Source: Clostridiales bacterium
GTDB lineage: Bacteria > Bacillota > Clostridia > Oscillospirales > Acutalibacteraceae
Direction: 5' to 3'
Assembly (NCBI GenBank): GCA_021199275.1
Contig: JAJQIJ010000018.1
Coordinates: 139,156 to 203,155 of the forward strand
Length of the DNA: 64,000 nt
The notes beneath the pieces are model-generated. The model saw nothing but the letters and a program-made list of their open reading frames with translations, searched no databases and was not told the origin of the DNA. Below, piece after piece: positions 1-9,500 of the stretch (its first letter is position 1; each line of letters opens with the position of its first letter). The translations under genes and the position numbers were made by a program.

Positions 1-1
1 C

Positions 2-553
2 CACCCCGAATATGGCGGGCGTAAGGTTTTATTTTCAAAAGAGCTTTATATTGAACGCAGCGACTTTATGGCAGAGCCCATAAAAAAATATTTCCGCCTT
101 TACCCCGGAAACGAAGTGCGGCTGTTTAAGGCATATTTTGTAAAATGCACGTCTTATGAAAAAGACAGCCTGGGCAACGTTACCGCCGTGCATTGCACAT
201 ATGACCCTGAAACTTTCGGCGGCGACAGCCCTGACGGCAGAAAGGTAAAAGGCACAATTCACTGGGTGAGCGCAAATGAAAACGTTAAAGCGCAGATGCG
301 ACTTTATGACAGGCTGTTTTTAGTGCCAAACCCAAGCGACGAGGAAGGTGTGGGCTCGTTTGAAGAAAACGTAAACCCGAACTCGCTCAAAACGGTTGAA
401 GCCGTGTGTGAAAAAAGCCTTGAAAAGTCTAAGCCGGAAGATAAATTCCAGTTTATGCGAAACGGCTATTTCTGCACAGACAAAGACAGCAGCGGCGACA
501 TGCTTATATTTAACAGAACCGTGCCGCTGAGAGACAGCTTTAAGATAAAATAA
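2..553 (+). CDS. glnS: Glutaminyl-tRNA synthetase, C-terminal part (5' end outside window)
   Basis: The frame is open from base 2, so the start lies outside the window and only the last 183 residues are seen. This is the anticodon-binding beta-barrel half of glutaminyl-tRNA synthetase, which charges tRNA-Gln in the cytoplasm. The diagnostic stretches are ERSDFM near the left edge, KYFRLYPGNEVRL, CTYDPET and GRKVKGTIHWVSA followed by RLYDRLF, all typical of GlnRS and not GltX. The catalytic HIGH/KMSKS half is outside the window. The stop codon TAA is the second to fourth base of the dispersed repeat that follows. Identity is clear from the family-specific motifs. Confidence 0.93.
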   Translation, partial: HPEYGGRKVLFSKELYIERSDFMAEPIKKYFRLYPGNEVRLFKAYFVKCTSYEKDSLGNVTAVHCTYDPETFGGDSPDGRKVKGTIHWVSANENVKAQMRLYDRLFLVPNPSDEEGVGSFEENVNPNSLKTVEAVCEKSLEKSKPEDKFQFMRNGYFCTDKDSSGDMLIFNRTVPLRDSFKIK

Positions 554-685
554 CTTGGGGGAAATAGCCCCCGCCTCTACAGGCGGCGGGGTGCGATTTT
601 TAAGGAGCGGTGAGTACAATTTCCCGCTGAGGGCGGCAGCGGCTGTCGCCCCCCCACGTTAAATAACAGGCAAGCCCTTATTGAA
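550..685 (+). repeat. Dispersed RNA-like repeat, full copy 1
   Basis: This intergenic block is a full copy of a repeat found at least four times in the left 37 kb. It begins ATAACTTGGG, forms a GC hairpin (CCCCGCC-loop-GGCGGGG), then GATTTTTAA, a stem AGCGG/CCGCT enclosing TGAGTACAA, and ends CCCTTATTGAA. The first TAA of the element is the glnS stop codon. No coding capacity is seen. It could act as a 3' UTR structure or terminator, or be a mobilised non-autonomous element. Confidence 0.75.
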
Positions 686-736
686 ATATTTGGCACGCCC
701 CGCGAAAAACCCGGGGCCCGGAGCCAAAAGCAAAGA

Positions 737-2566
737 GTGATTAAAGTGGAAAAGAGAAAAGGCATAAAAAATATTGCAATAATTGCCCATGTTGACCATG
801 GAAAAACAACCTTGGTTGACGAATTGCTGCGCCAGAGCGGCACCTTCCGCGAGGGAGAGGTTGTAAACGAGCGGGTTATGGACAGCAACGCGCTTGAACG
901 CGAGCGCGGAATAACAATACTTTCAAAAAACACGGCTATACATTATAAAGACACAAAAATAAATATTGTTGACACACCCGGCCATGCAGATTTCGGCGGC
1001 GAAGTGGAACGTATTTTAACAATGGTAGACGGTGTGCTGCTGCTTGTGGACGCATTTGAGGGGTGCATGCCGCAAACCAAATTTGTGCTTAAAAAAGCGC
1101 TGCAATTGCATAAAACCCCGTTGGTTGTAATCAATAAAATTGACCGCCCCATGGCGCGCCCGGCAGAGGTTTTGGACGAAGTGCTTGACCTGTTTATAGA
1201 GCTCGGCGCAGACGACAACCAAATTGATTTCCCGGTGGTGTACGCTTCCGCCAAGGGCGGCTATTCGTCTCTTGAGCCGGACGCACGCGGCGGCGACATG
1301 CGCGTGCTGCTTGACACAATACTGGAAAAGATACCCGGCCCCGAATGCGACGCCGAAGCGCCGCTGCAAATTTTATTTTCGTCTTTGGAATATGACGACT
1401 ATATCGGCAGAATAGGCATAGGGCGGGTTGAGCGCGGCAAAGTAAATTCAAATTCAAGCTATGTTTTGTGCAAAACAGACGGCAGAACTGAAAATATACA
1501 CCTGTCAATGCTTTACCAGTTTGAGGGGCTTAAAAAGGTTGAATGCAAAAGCGCCGAAGCGGGCGACATTATTTGCGTGGCCGGCATTTCAGACATAAAT
1601 ATAGGCGAAACCCTGTGCGACGCAGACTGTGTGGAGCCGCTTGAGTTCATAAAAATAGACGAGCCCACAATAAGCATGAACTTCATTGTAAACGATTCAC
1701 CGTTTGCCGGGCGAGAGGGCAAATATGTAACCAGCCGCAATTTGCGCGACAGGCTGTTTAAGGAAATTGAAACAAATGTTGCCATGCGGGTGGAAGAAAC
1801 CGAAAACACAGACACTTTCAAGGTTAGCGGCAGGGGCGAGCTGCACCTTTCAATACTTATTGAAACAATGCGGCGTGAAAATTATGAATTTCAGGTGTCG
1901 CGCCCGCAGGTAATACTTAAAAATGACGGAAATCAGGTAACAGAGCCCTGGGAACTGGCAATAATAGAAGTGCCTGAGCAATATATTGGCGCGGTTATGG
2001 AAAAGCTGTGTTCAAGAAAGGGCGAAATTGAAAATATGGACACGCGTTCAACGGGCATAACACATATTGAATTTAAAATTCCGTCGCGCGGGCTAATTGG
2101 CTACAGAGGCGAATTTTTGACTGACACAAACGGAAACGGAATTATGAACCAGTTGTTTCTCGGCTACTTCCCATGGGCGGGTGACATTGAATTCAGAACC
2201 CACGGTTCAATAGTTGCGTTTGAAACGGGCGAAGCCACGGGTTATGGGCTGTGGAACACGCAGGACAGGGGCAGGCTGTTTATCACGCCCGGCACAGAGG
2301 TGTATGAGGGCATGATAGTGGGCGAATGCGCGAAAAGCGGCGACATAGTGTGCAATGTGTGCAAAAAAAAGCATGTTACAAACACACGGGCAAGCGGCAG
2401 TGACGAAGCTCTTAAATTAGTGCCGCCCACAACACTTTCGCTGGAACAGAGCATGGAATTTTTGGCAGACGACGAGCTGCTTGAAATCACACCGATGTCA
2501 ACAAGGCTCAGAAAATCAATTCTTGACAAAGGGCAGCGCCTCAAGGCTGAAAGCAGAAAAAAATAA
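737..2566 (+). CDS. typA: Ribosome-associated GTPase TypA/BipA
   Basis: 609 residues, the usual length for TypA/BipA, a translational GTPase that binds the ribosome under stress and helps 50S assembly. The N-terminal G domain shows the P-loop AHVDHGKTT, the switch region [15 protein letters not shown] and NKID. The later domains include the TypA-specific stretches [22 protein letters not shown] and the C-terminal [17 protein letters not shown]. The start is taken at GTG 737; a second in-frame GTG lies at 746 and neither has a strong ribosome binding site, so the start is uncertain by three codons. A strong terminator follows the stop. Confidence 0.95.
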   Translation: MIKVEKRKGIKNIAIIAHVDHGKTTLVDELLRQSGTFREGEVVNERVMDSNALERERGITILSKNTAIHYKDTKINIVDTPGHADFGGEVERILTMVDGVLLLVDAFEGCMPQTKFVLKKALQLHKTPLVVINKIDRPMARPAEVLDEVLDLFIELGADDNQIDFPVVYASAKGGYSSLEPDARGGDMRVLLDTILEKIPGPECDAEAPLQILFSSLEYDDYIGRIGIGRVERGKVNSNSSYVLCKTDGRTENIHLSMLYQFEGLKKVECKSAEAGDIICVAGISDINIGETLCDADCVEPLEFIKIDEPTISMNFIVNDSPFAGREGKYVTSRNLRDRLFKEIETNVAMRVEETENTDTFKVSGRGELHLSILIETMRRENYEFQVSRPQVILKNDGNQVTEPWELAIIEVPEQYIGAVMEKLCSRKGEIENMDTRSTGITHIEFKIPSRGLIGYRGEFLTDTNGNGIMNQLFLGYFPWAGDIEFRTHGSIVAFETGEATGYGLWNTQDRGRLFITPGTEVYEGMIVGECAKSGDIVCNVCKKKHVTNTRASGSDEALKLVPPTTLSLEQSMEFLADDELLEITPMSTRLRKSILDKGQRLKAESRKK

Positions 2567-2570
2567 AAAT

Positions 2571-2597
2571 GACGGGGCTTTGCAACAGCCCCGTTTT
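2571..2597 (+). terminator. Rho-independent terminator of typA
   Basis: The hairpin ACGGGGCT/AGCCCCGT closes a short loop and is followed by five T residues, just after the typA stop. Confidence 0.85.
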
Positions 2598-2678
2598 TAA
2601 CTAATATTTGACAAAAACACGGCGCCGCCTGCTGACATTCAGCGGCGCGGCCGCCCGGCAGAATGAGCGGTGGTTATA

Positions 2679-3710
2679 ATGGCAAAGGCCGGTTTATATA
2701 TACACATTCCCTTTTGCAAAAGCAAATGCCCTTATTGTAATTTTTATTCCGTAAAATATGATGAAAGCGCCGCGCGTGAATACGCCGCTAAGATTATTTT
2801 GCAAATGCAAGAATACAGGGGGGCCTCTTTTGACACGGTCTATTTCGGCGGCGGCACCCCAAGCATAATAAAGCCGCAGCTTATAGGTGAAATTTTGGCG
2901 GGTGCAAGAGAAAATTTTGAAATAGACAGAAACAGTGAAATAACCATTGAATGCAACCCCACGGCATGCAGCGAAGACGCGTTTCAATTTTATGCCGAAT
3001 ATGGCATAAACCGTGTGAGCATAGGCATGCAAAGCGCGGTTAAGGCAGAACGGCTGGCTCTTGGAAGAACAGCCGGAAAAGCTCAAATAAAAGCCGCCGT
3101 TTCAGCTGCGCGTGCCGCCGGTATAGGCAACATAAGCCTTGACTTAATGCTGGGCACGCCGAAACAAACTGCAAACAGTCTTGATGAAACGCTTGAATTC
3201 ATCAAAGAAACGGCAGTTCCCCATATTTCGGCATACATTTTAAATATTGAAAAAAACACGCCGTTTTACAACATGAAAGACAAGCTTTCCCTGCCTGACG
3301 ACGACTTTGTGTGCGACTTATATCTTAAAGCTGTGTCTTATTTGGAAAAAGCCGGGCTACAGCAATATGAAATAAGTAATTTTGCGCGCCCCGGCTTTGA
3401 AAGCCGTCACAACACCAAATACTGGCGCCTTGACGAATATCTGGGGCTCGGCGCTTCGGCGCATTCTTTTTTAGGCGGCAAAAGGTTTTATTATGACAGC
3501 AGCTTTAATAAAACAGACGACGGCTGCGGCGGCACAAGGGAAGAAAAAATCATGCTGGGCCTGCGTTTAAAAAGCGGAATTGACAAAACCCTTGTTAAAG
3601 ACTGTTCGCAATATATAAAGGGCGGTTTTATGGAAGAAAAAGACGGTAAAATAGCCTTTACACCAAAGGGCTTTTTGGTTTCCAACACAATAATTGCGCA
3701 ACTTCAATAA
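2679..3710 (+). CDS. hemW: Radical SAM heme chaperone HemW-like (coproporphyrinogen III oxidase-like)
   Basis: 343 residues. The N-terminal CKSKCPYCNF is the CxxxCxxC cluster motif of radical SAM enzymes, followed by the GGGTPS motif and GMQS, with the C-terminal HemW/HemN-like domain (NFARPGFESRHNTKYW). HemW proteins are heme-binding chaperones and are often mis-annotated as oxygen-independent coproporphyrinogen oxidase; this short form without the HemN N-terminal extension fits HemW. I chose ATG 2679 (MAKAGLYIHIPFC) over an upstream GTG at 2670 because family members begin just before LYIHIPFC. The gene ends CAATAA, and that stop is inside the conserved end of the dispersed repeat. No heme-branch genes are in the window, so its partner is not local. 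Confidence 0.9.
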   Translation: MAKAGLYIHIPFCKSKCPYCNFYSVKYDESAAREYAAKIILQMQEYRGASFDTVYFGGGTPSIIKPQLIGEILAGARENFEIDRNSEITIECNPTACSEDAFQFYAEYGINRVSIGMQSAVKAERLALGRTAGKAQIKAAVSAARAAGIGNISLDLMLGTPKQTANSLDETLEFIKETAVPHISAYILNIEKNTPFYNMKDKLSLPDDDFVCDLYLKAVSYLEKAGLQQYEISNFARPGFESRHNTKYWRLDEYLGLGASAHSFLGGKRFYYDSSFNKTDDGCGGTREEKIMLGLRLKSGIDKTLVKDCSQYIKGGFMEEKDGKIAFTPKGFLVSNTIIAQLQ

Positions 3711-3731
3711 GGGCTTGCCTGTTATTCAACG
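3703..3731 (-). repeat. Repeat-end homology at the hemW stop
   Basis: TTCAATAAGGGCTTGCCTGT and the following nine bases match the end of repeat copy 1 (reverse complement of about 657-685) almost without change. The hemW stop codon lies inside it. The rest of the element is absent or too diverged to recognise. Confidence 0.7.
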
Positions 3732-3782
3732 CCGCTGTGCGCCGCCGGCTGTAAAAGCCGGTGCGCCAAGCAATTGCACAAT

Positions 3783-3816
3783 AAAATCCCGCCGCCCGTT
3801 TGGGGCGGCGGGATTT
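3783..3816. terminator. Bidirectional terminator between hemW and malic enzyme
   Basis: A 15-bp perfect stem AAAATCCCGCCGCCC / GGGCGGCGGGATTTT around a four-base loop lies between two convergent genes and has A and T runs on both sides, so it can end both transcripts. Confidence 0.85.
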
Positions 3817-3835
3817 TGATGTTTTGAAAGTAACT

Positions 3836-5008
3836 TTAAATTCGTGCAACGCCGTCTTTTATTGCGGCGTCTGCCACGGCTTTTGCAACCGTGTCTTTAA
3901 TTCTTTCATCAAAAGCATGCGGCAAAATATAGTCCGGCGTTAAATCTTTTTCATCAACAAGAGAAGCTATTGCATAAGCGGCGGCTATTTTCATGTTTTC
4001 TGTTATGTCGCTTGCGCGCACGTCAAGCGCGCCCCTGAAAATGCCTGGAAACGCAACAACATTGTTAATCTGATTCGGAAAGTCAGAACGGCCCGTGCCC
4101 ACTATTTTAGCACCCGCAGCCTTCGCTTCGTCAGGCATTATTTCGGGCGTGGGGTTTGCCATGGCAAGCACAATCGGGTCAGCATTCATGGTTTTAACCA
4201 TGTCTTGAGTCAGCATGCCGGCCGCTGAAACGCCTATGAATATATCGGCGCCCACAACGGCGTCTTTCAGGCTGCCCTTGGTTTTTGAAACATTGGTTAC
4301 TTTTGCAATTTCAGCCTTGCTTGGGTTAAGCTTGTCACGCCCTTCATAAATAGCGCCTGTCCTGTCACACAGAATTACGTCTTTGAGCCCAAGCTTCATA
4401 AGCAGCTTCGCTATAGCTATGCCGGCCGCGCCCGAACCGTTTATTACGGCCTTGCATTCGCCTATGCCCTTGCCTGTTATTTTGGTGGCGTTTATAAGCG
4501 CTGCCGAAACAACAACGGCTGTGCCGTGCTGGTCGTCATGAAAAATCGGAATATCGCATATTTTTTTAAGCTTTTCTTCTATTTCAAAGCACCGCGGCGC
4601 AGCAATATCTTCAAGATTTATGCCGCCGAAAGAGCCGCTTATATTATAAACAGTTTCAACAAATTCATCTACATCTTTAGTTCTTACGCAAAGCGGAAAT
4701 GCGTCTACCCCGCCGAATTCCTTAAACAGCACGCACTTTCCTTCCATAACGGGCATGCCGGCTTCCGGGCCAATGTCGCCAAGGCCCAAAACCGCCGAGC
4801 CGTCTGTAATAACTGCCACCAAATTCCAGCGGCGTGTAAGAGCCCAGCTTTTTTTATAGTCGTCCTTTATTGCAAGGCAGGGCTCCGCAACACCCGGCGT
4901 GTATGCAAGAGACAGCGAATCCTTGTCATTCACCTTTGCCCTTGCGGTGATTTCCAGCTTTCCCTGCCATTCGCCGTGCAGTTTTAAAGATTCTTTTCTG
5001 TAATCCAT
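3836..5008 (-). CDS. NAD(P)-dependent malic enzyme (malate dehydrogenase, oxaloacetate-decarboxylating)
   Basis: 390 residues, the short bacterial malic enzyme form, converting malate to pyruvate and CO2 with reduction of NAD(P). Diagnostic stretches are SLAYTPGVAEPC, VITDGSAVLGLGDIGP, GKCVLFKEFGGVDAFPLC, IFHDDQHGTAVVVSAALINA (metal and substrate site) and the Rossmann motif GSGAAGIA. The start is taken at the second ATG (5008), because GGAGG lies eight bases before it but only two bases before the ATG at 5014. The next upstream gene on the same strand is another malate-type dehydrogenase, but a terminator at 5081-5114 separates them, so they are probably separate transcripts. Together they suggest a local malate/pyruvate node. 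Confidence 0.93.
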   Translation of the reverse strand: MDYRKESLKLHGEWQGKLEITARAKVNDKDSLSLAYTPGVAEPCLAIKDDYKKSWALTRRWNLVAVITDGSAVLGLGDIGPEAGMPVMEGKCVLFKEFGGVDAFPLCVRTKDVDEFVETVYNISGSFGGINLEDIAAPRCFEIEEKLKKICDIPIFHDDQHGTAVVVSAALINATKITGKGIGECKAVINGSGAAGIAIAKLLMKLGLKDVILCDRTGAIYEGRDKLNPSKAEIAKVTNVSKTKGSLKDAVVGADIFIGVSAAGMLTQDMVKTMNADPIVLAMANPTPEIMPDEAKAAGAKIVGTGRSDFPNQINNVVAFPGIFRGALDVRASDITENMKIAAAYAIASLVDEKDLTPDYILPHAFDERIKDTVAKAVADAAIKDGVARI

Positions 5009-5080
5009 TTTCATATCCTCCGTAATTTCATCAGCCCTGCCACCAAGCTAAAACATAAATCAGCGCGGCCGGGCAGTGCA

Positions 5081-5114
5081 AAACACCCGGTGTTCAAGCA
5101 GTCGGGTGTTTTGT
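5081..5114 (-). terminator. Terminator downstream of the Ldh2-family gene
   Basis: An inverted repeat AAAACACCCG / CGGGTGTTTT with a T-rich tail on the minus strand lies just after the Ldh2-family gene and before the malic enzyme gene. Confidence 0.75.
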
Positions 5115-5120
5115 TTTATT

Positions 5121-6284
5121 TTATTTATTTTCAATAAGGGCCTCTGCCTTGCAGCCGCCTTCATATGGCTTGTAATTTTCTTCCCACGGGAAAGTGTAGC
5201 TGAGCCCCAGTTCGTTGCGCACATTTATGATTTCCTTTTGCACGGCTTCGTTTATCGGCACACCGCTGTTTTCGCGCTCTTTCCAAATATTATATTCCTT
5301 TTCGCCGGCAGAATAAATGTGTTCGCTGCCCGGCGCTTTTCTTGACGAGCGTATTGTGCGAATGATTTCGCCTGTCTTTTTCCGTGCAAGTTCGCTGCCG
5401 AGGAAATGCTCTGCGTCAATGGCTATAAAGAAATGCCCCAAATGATAAGGCACAATTTCGCCCTTTTCATTTTTACCGTTAAGCGCTTTACCGTAATTTC
5501 CGTCTTGCAAAACGGCAGACAGCAGTTCAACAATCATTGCATAGCCATAGCCCTTATAACCGCCAAGCTCTTCGCCAATGCCGCCCAGCGGGGTAAGCGC
5601 GGCTTCGCCATTGCGAATCTTTTTAAGCGCTTCGCCGGCGTCGCCTTCAATAGACTTGCCGTCAAGCCCTATAACTGTGCCGGGGTGAACGTCTTCGTTT
5701 ATTCTTTCATAATATTCAATCTTGCCGTTTTGGGTGATTGACGTTGCGCAGTCAAATATAAAGTCAAACTTTTCATCAGACGGAATTCCGACTGTAAGCG
5801 GGTTTGTGCCGAACATGCCCTCAACCCCATGGGTGGGCGCTACGGAAGGCCTGGCGTTAGTGCCTGTCATGCCTATACAGCCCTGGCGTGTGGCCATGCT
5901 TGCATAATAGCCGGCAATGCCGTAATGGCAGCTGTTTCTTACAACAACCATGCCAAGCCCGTATTTTTTAGCCTTTTCAATGGCCATGTTCATAGACCTG
6001 ACGCCTATTACCTGCCCCATGCCGTCATGCCCGTCAATAACAGCCGTGGCCGGTGTTTCTTTTACAATTTCAAAATCAGTTACGGGGTTTTGAATTCCGG
6101 CTTTTATCCTGTCTATATAGATAGGCTTAAATCTGTTGCAGCCGTGGCTTTCAATGCCCCTTTTGTCTGATTCCAGCAAAACGTCTGTGCAAATTTCAGC
6201 GTCCTTCCTCGGCACGCCGTAGCCGACAAATGCGTCCGTTACAAAATCAGTAATAAGATTCCACGGACAAATTACCTTTGCCAT
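5121..6284 (-). CDS. Malate/L-lactate dehydrogenase, Ldh2 family
   Basis: 387 residues of the Ldh2/YbiC-type NAD(P)-dependent oxidoreductase family, unrelated to Rossmann malate dehydrogenases. Typical stretches are ESDKRGIESHGCNRF, VVRNSCHYGIAGYYASMA, GTNPLTVGIP and GGYKGYGYAMIVELL. The family reduces or oxidises malate, lactate, ureidoglycolate or related 2-hydroxyacids, and the exact substrate cannot be read from sequence. The neighbouring malic enzyme makes malate plausible. AAAAGGAG lies just before ATG 6284 and fixes the start; a longer upstream reading frame overlaps glpK and is rejected. The last codons (LIENK) run through the conserved CCCTTATTGAA end of the dispersed repeat. Confidence 0.88.
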   Translation of the reverse strand: MAKVICPWNLITDFVTDAFVGYGVPRKDAEICTDVLLESDKRGIESHGCNRFKPIYIDRIKAGIQNPVTDFEIVKETPATAVIDGHDGMGQVIGVRSMNMAIEKAKKYGLGMVVVRNSCHYGIAGYYASMATRQGCIGMTGTNARPSVAPTHGVEGMFGTNPLTVGIPSDEKFDFIFDCATSITQNGKIEYYERINEDVHPGTVIGLDGKSIEGDAGEALKKIRNGEAALTPLGGIGEELGGYKGYGYAMIVELLSAVLQDGNYGKALNGKNEKGEIVPYHLGHFFIAIDAEHFLGSELARKKTGEIIRTIRSSRKAPGSEHIYSAGEKEYNIWKERENSGVPINEAVQKEIINVRNELGLSYTFPWEENYKPYEGGCKAEALIENK

Positions 6285-6369
6285 TTTAACTCTCCTTTTA
6301 AATAAATATTGCAGCCCAAAGCTTTCTGCAAACCGGGCGGTTTTTGAAAGCGGGGCAGTTTTGATAAAA

Positions 6370-7875
6370 TTACCTTTGTTCCCAATTTCTGGAACGTTCA
6401 ACCGCGCGTTTCCAGTTTGAATACATGTCGTTCCTTTTTGTTGTTTCCATTGACGGCACAAATATTTTGTCAACGCGCCGATTTTCTTCAATTTCGGCAG
6501 TGTCTTTCCACACCCCTGTGGCAAGCCCGGCCAAATATGCGGCGCCCAAAGCGGTGGCTTCCCTGTTAACAGGGCGGTTTACGTTAACGCCGGTCATGTC
6601 TGCCTGAATCTGCATCATTATGTCTGACACGGAAGCGCCGCCGTCAACGCGCAAATCTTTAAGAATTATATTACTGTCTTTCATCATGGCTTCAAGCAGG
6701 TCTGTCATTTGGAAAGTAATGCTTTCAAGCACGGCGCGGCAGATATGCTTTTTGTTAATTGCCCTTGTAAGCCCAATCATGCAGCCGCGCGCATACATGT
6801 CCCAATAAGGGGCGCCGAGCCCTGTGAACGCCGGCACAAAATAAAGCCCGTTTGAATCTTCAACCTCTTCTGCGAACACGTCGCATTCGTGGGCGTCTTT
6901 TATTAATTCAAGCTCGTCTCTGAGCCATTTTATTACAGACCCGGCGTTGAAAGCAGAGCCCTCAATATCATATGTAATCTTTCCGTCAAGCCCCCAGGCA
7001 ATGCCTGTAAGCAGATTTGAACGTGAAGTTATTTTCTTTTCGCCCGTGTTCATTAAAAGGAAACAGCCGGTGCCGTAAGTGTTTTTTGCCTGTCCCTCTT
7101 CAAAACAGCCCTGCCCAAACAGAGCGCCCGGCTGGTCTCCTATAGCGCCGGCAATGGGTATTCCGGCAATTTCTTCCATGCCGGGGAATTTTGCGCAGTG
7201 CCCGTATATGCAGCTTGACGGTTTAACTTGCGGCAGCATGCACATTGGAATGCCAAGCTTATTGCACAAAAATTCGTCCCACTGAAGCTTATTTATGTCA
7301 AACAGCATAGTGCGGCAGGCATTGCTGTAATCAGTAACATGCACTTCGCCGCAGGTTAAATTCCATATCAGCCATGTGTCAACCGTGCCAAACAGCAGCT
7401 CGCCCTTTTCTGCCCTTTCACGCGCGCCCGGCACATTGTCAAGAATCCATTTGATTTTTGTTGCCGAAAAATATGCGTCAATCAAAAGCCCGGTGGTTTC
7501 TTTAATATATTCGCCAAGACCCTCTTCCTTGAGCTGTTCGCAATAATCAGCCGTGCGGCGGCACTGCCAAACTATTGCGTTGTAAACCGGCTTGCCCGTT
7601 TCCCTGTCCCACACAACGGTGGTTTCACGCTGGTTTGTTATGCCTATTCCTGCAATGTCTTTCGGGTTTATTTTACTGTTTCGCAAAACGGCAAGAATGG
7701 CCTGCATTTCGGAAAATAAAATTTCATTGGGGTCATGCTCTACCCAGCCGTTTTGCGGGTAATATTGTTTAAATTCCGTTTGCGATTTGGTTACAATTTC
7801 GCCGTTTTTGTTGAAAATTATTACTCTTGAACTTGTTGTGCCCTGGTCCAGCGCCATAACATATTTTGCTGCCAT
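6370..7875 (-). CDS. glpK: Glycerol kinase
   Basis: 501 residues, the standard GlpK length; it phosphorylates glycerol to glycerol 3-phosphate with ATP. Motifs include [14 protein letters not shown] (phosphate 1), [50 protein letters not shown] and GLGAPYWD, all GlpK-specific within FGGY kinases. AGGAGG seven bases before ATG 7875 fixes the start. No glpF or glpD lies next to it. A promoter with perfect 17-base spacing is found upstream. It is followed after 85 bases by the Ldh2-family gene on the same strand, so the two could be co-transcribed. Confidence 0.96.
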   Translation of the reverse strand: MAAKYVMALDQGTTSSRVIIFNKNGEIVTKSQTEFKQYYPQNGWVEHDPNEILFSEMQAILAVLRNSKINPKDIAGIGITNQRETTVVWDRETGKPVYNAIVWQCRRTADYCEQLKEEGLGEYIKETTGLLIDAYFSATKIKWILDNVPGARERAEKGELLFGTVDTWLIWNLTCGEVHVTDYSNACRTMLFDINKLQWDEFLCNKLGIPMCMLPQVKPSSCIYGHCAKFPGMEEIAGIPIAGAIGDQPGALFGQGCFEEGQAKNTYGTGCFLLMNTGEKKITSRSNLLTGIAWGLDGKITYDIEGSAFNAGSVIKWLRDELELIKDAHECDVFAEEVEDSNGLYFVPAFTGLGAPYWDMYARGCMIGLTRAINKKHICRAVLESITFQMTDLLEAMMKDSNIILKDLRVDGGASVSDIMMQIQADMTGVNVNRPVNREATALGAAYLAGLATGVWKDTAEIEENRRVDKIFVPSMETTKRNDMYSNWKRAVERSRNWEQR

Positions 7876-7946
7876 GTTGTTTCCTCCTAACACAGGTTCG
7901 GCAAATTGCCCGATAAACTCAAAGGGGAAGCCGTAACTTCCCTCTT

Positions 7947-7975
7947 ATTTTAAGTCTTTTTTATTAATATGTCAA
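7947..7975 (-). promoter_or_regulatory. Promoter of glpK
   Basis: On the minus strand TTGACA (7970-7975) and TAAAAT (7947-7952) are separated by 17 bases. A small hairpin GGGAAG/CTTCCC (7925-7942) lies in the leader between this promoter and glpK. Confidence 0.7.
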
Positions 7976-8005
7976 ATTTTTTGCCGGAAATGGCTTAAAA
8001 ACAAA

Positions 8006-8233
8006 TCAAGCCGTTTTTTCTATATAGTTGACTATATCTGCCACTGAAACCATTTTTTCAATAATTGAGTCCGGAACTTCAATTGAAAATTCGTCTTCAA
8101 TGCTCATGATAATTTCAATTACGTCCAGGCTGTCTGCCCCAAGGTCGTCAAGCAGCAAGCTGTCTAAAGAAATATCATCTTCGTCTATTCCAAACTGGTC
8201 AGCCAAAATTGCTGCAACTTTTTCAAAAATCAT
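8006..8233 (-). CDS. acpP: Acyl carrier protein
   Basis: 75 residues, strongly acidic, with the phosphopantetheine attachment motif LGADSLDVIEIIM (the serine of DSL). It carries acyl chains during fatty acid synthesis. I start it at MIFEKVAAILADQFG because family members begin there; a longer frame adds nine residues with no support. The gene stands alone, away from any fab cluster, with glpK downstream and aroE divergent. Confidence 0.94.
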   Translation of the reverse strand: MIFEKVAAILADQFGIDEDDISLDSLLLDDLGADSLDVIEIIMSIEDEFSIEVPDSIIEKMVSVADIVNYIEKTA

Positions 8234-8551
8234 AAATTCACAAAGCCTTTCCGCCTGCACAAATATTGTTTAAGCTCGCTGCACCGAAGCAGGCGGCAGT
8301 GCAGTTTGAGCATTGGCTCAGCAGCGCACGGTAAACACAAATGCACGGCAATAAAATTAACGCCGCGCCCGGCTGGCAAAGCCCGGTTTGTATTTACACA
8401 TGCACGGCAAAGCCGCGCTGCGCTTAAGAAAATAATTGTTGTGTAAAAGAATTTTATGTGTTATTATCATATTATAAAATTTGCAAGACATTGTCAATAC
8501 TTTTAAAGCGACTTGCAAATAATTTTTTTGTTATTAAAAGGAGCAAAAGCC
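8234..8551. promoter_or_regulatory. Divergent acpP/aroE intergenic region with acpP promoter
   Basis: This 318-base region holds no gene. On the minus strand TTGACA (8488-8493) is followed by a TATAAT/TAATAT box, giving a plausible acpP promoter. Two direct copies of ATGCACGGCAA (about 8340 and 8402) lie in GC-rich sequence nearer acpP, so acpP would have a long leader. No convincing aroE promoter is seen apart from the AT-rich stretch before its AAAAGGAG site. Confidence 0.5.
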
Positions 8552-9388
8552 ATGGGTAAATTCGCTCTTATCGGCTGCCCTTTGGGGCATTCGCTGTCAC
8601 CAATCATACACAAAGAGCTTTTCAAAATAAACGGCAGCGGCAGCACTTACCGGCTCAATGAAATACCGGCAGAGAGCTTTGAAAGTCAAGCGCCCCGCCT
8701 TTTGGGTGAGCTTGACGGATTTAACGTTACTATTCCATATAAGACTGACATTATTCACCTGTTAGACGAACTGGACTATAAAGCCGAACTTTTCGGCGCT
8801 GTCAACACAGTTAAAATAACAAACGGCAGTGCAAAGGGCTTTAACACCGACTGCGACGGGTTTTTGCGTTCGCTCAAATCAGCCGGCATTGCGCTTGGCG
8901 GCAGCGTGCTGCTTTGCGGCAGCGGCGGCGTTGCCAGAATGATTGCGTTTGAATGCGCATGTGCCCGCTGCCGGCTTACCATAGCCGTAAGGCCCGCTGA
9001 CATTCCGTTTGCAAATAAAATTAAAGATGAAATAAAAGAAAAGCTTTCAGCTGACGCTAAAGTAATTTTGCTTGACGAAGTACGGGGCGGCTTTGACCTT
9101 GTTATAAACGGCACGCCGGTGGGCATGTTTCCGAACACAGACTGCTGCGTGCTGGGCGAAGACATAATAAAAAATAGCTCTGCGGCGTTTGACGTTATTT
9201 ATAACCCGGGTGAAACGCTGTTTTTAAAATATGCCGCGCACGCCGGCATAAAAAATTCAAACGGGCTTTCCATGCTTGTGTGGCAGGCTGCCGTGGCGCA
9301 GGAAATCTGGCTTGGCTGCGAATTTTCACAGTCTGACATAGACAAAATAGCCAAAACGGCAAATAAAGCGCTGCCGGCTAAAAAATAA
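8552..9388 (+). CDS. aroE: Shikimate dehydrogenase
   Basis: 278 residues; reduces 3-dehydroshikimate to shikimate with NADPH in aromatic amino acid synthesis. Motifs: IGCPLGHSLSPIIH (substrate binding), FNVTIPYKTDI with the catalytic lysine, GAVNTVK, FNTDCDGF, and the nucleotide-binding GSGGVARMIAFE in place of the usual GAGGAARA. NGTPVGMFPN and the C-terminal NGLSMLVWQAAVAQEIW complete the family pattern. ATG 8552 is preceded by AAAAGGAG with good spacing, so the upstream ATG at 8513 is rejected. aroK follows 112 bases later on the same strand, making a small shikimate pair. Confidence 0.94.
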   Translation: MGKFALIGCPLGHSLSPIIHKELFKINGSGSTYRLNEIPAESFESQAPRLLGELDGFNVTIPYKTDIIHLLDELDYKAELFGAVNTVKITNGSAKGFNTDCDGFLRSLKSAGIALGGSVLLCGSGGVARMIAFECACARCRLTIAVRPADIPFANKIKDEIKEKLSADAKVILLDEVRGGFDLVINGTPVGMFPNTDCCVLGEDIIKNSSAAFDVIYNPGETLFLKYAAHAGIKNSNGLSMLVWQAAVAQEIWLGCEFSQSDIDKIAKTANKALPAKK

Positions 9389-9402
9389 ACACAACTGATA
9401 TT

Positions 9403-9413
9403 TTCAATAAGGG
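9403..9413 (-). repeat. Solo repeat end after aroE
   Basis: TTCAATAAGGG, the conserved end of the dispersed repeat, lies 14 bases after the aroE stop with no recognisable rest of the element. Confidence 0.5.
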
Positions 9414-9500
9414 TTTCTTTACCGCGACGCATTGTAAGGCTGCGCAAAGCGTTTGCACCATTTTGAAAGGGCTGCAGCCGGAAAGGCTGTGAAAATCAAT

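Noticed and set aside
6285..6524. 80-residue N-terminal extension of the Ldh2-family protein
   Set aside because: It overlaps glpK on the same strand, is unlike the family, and a strong AAAAGGAG site marks the internal ATG.
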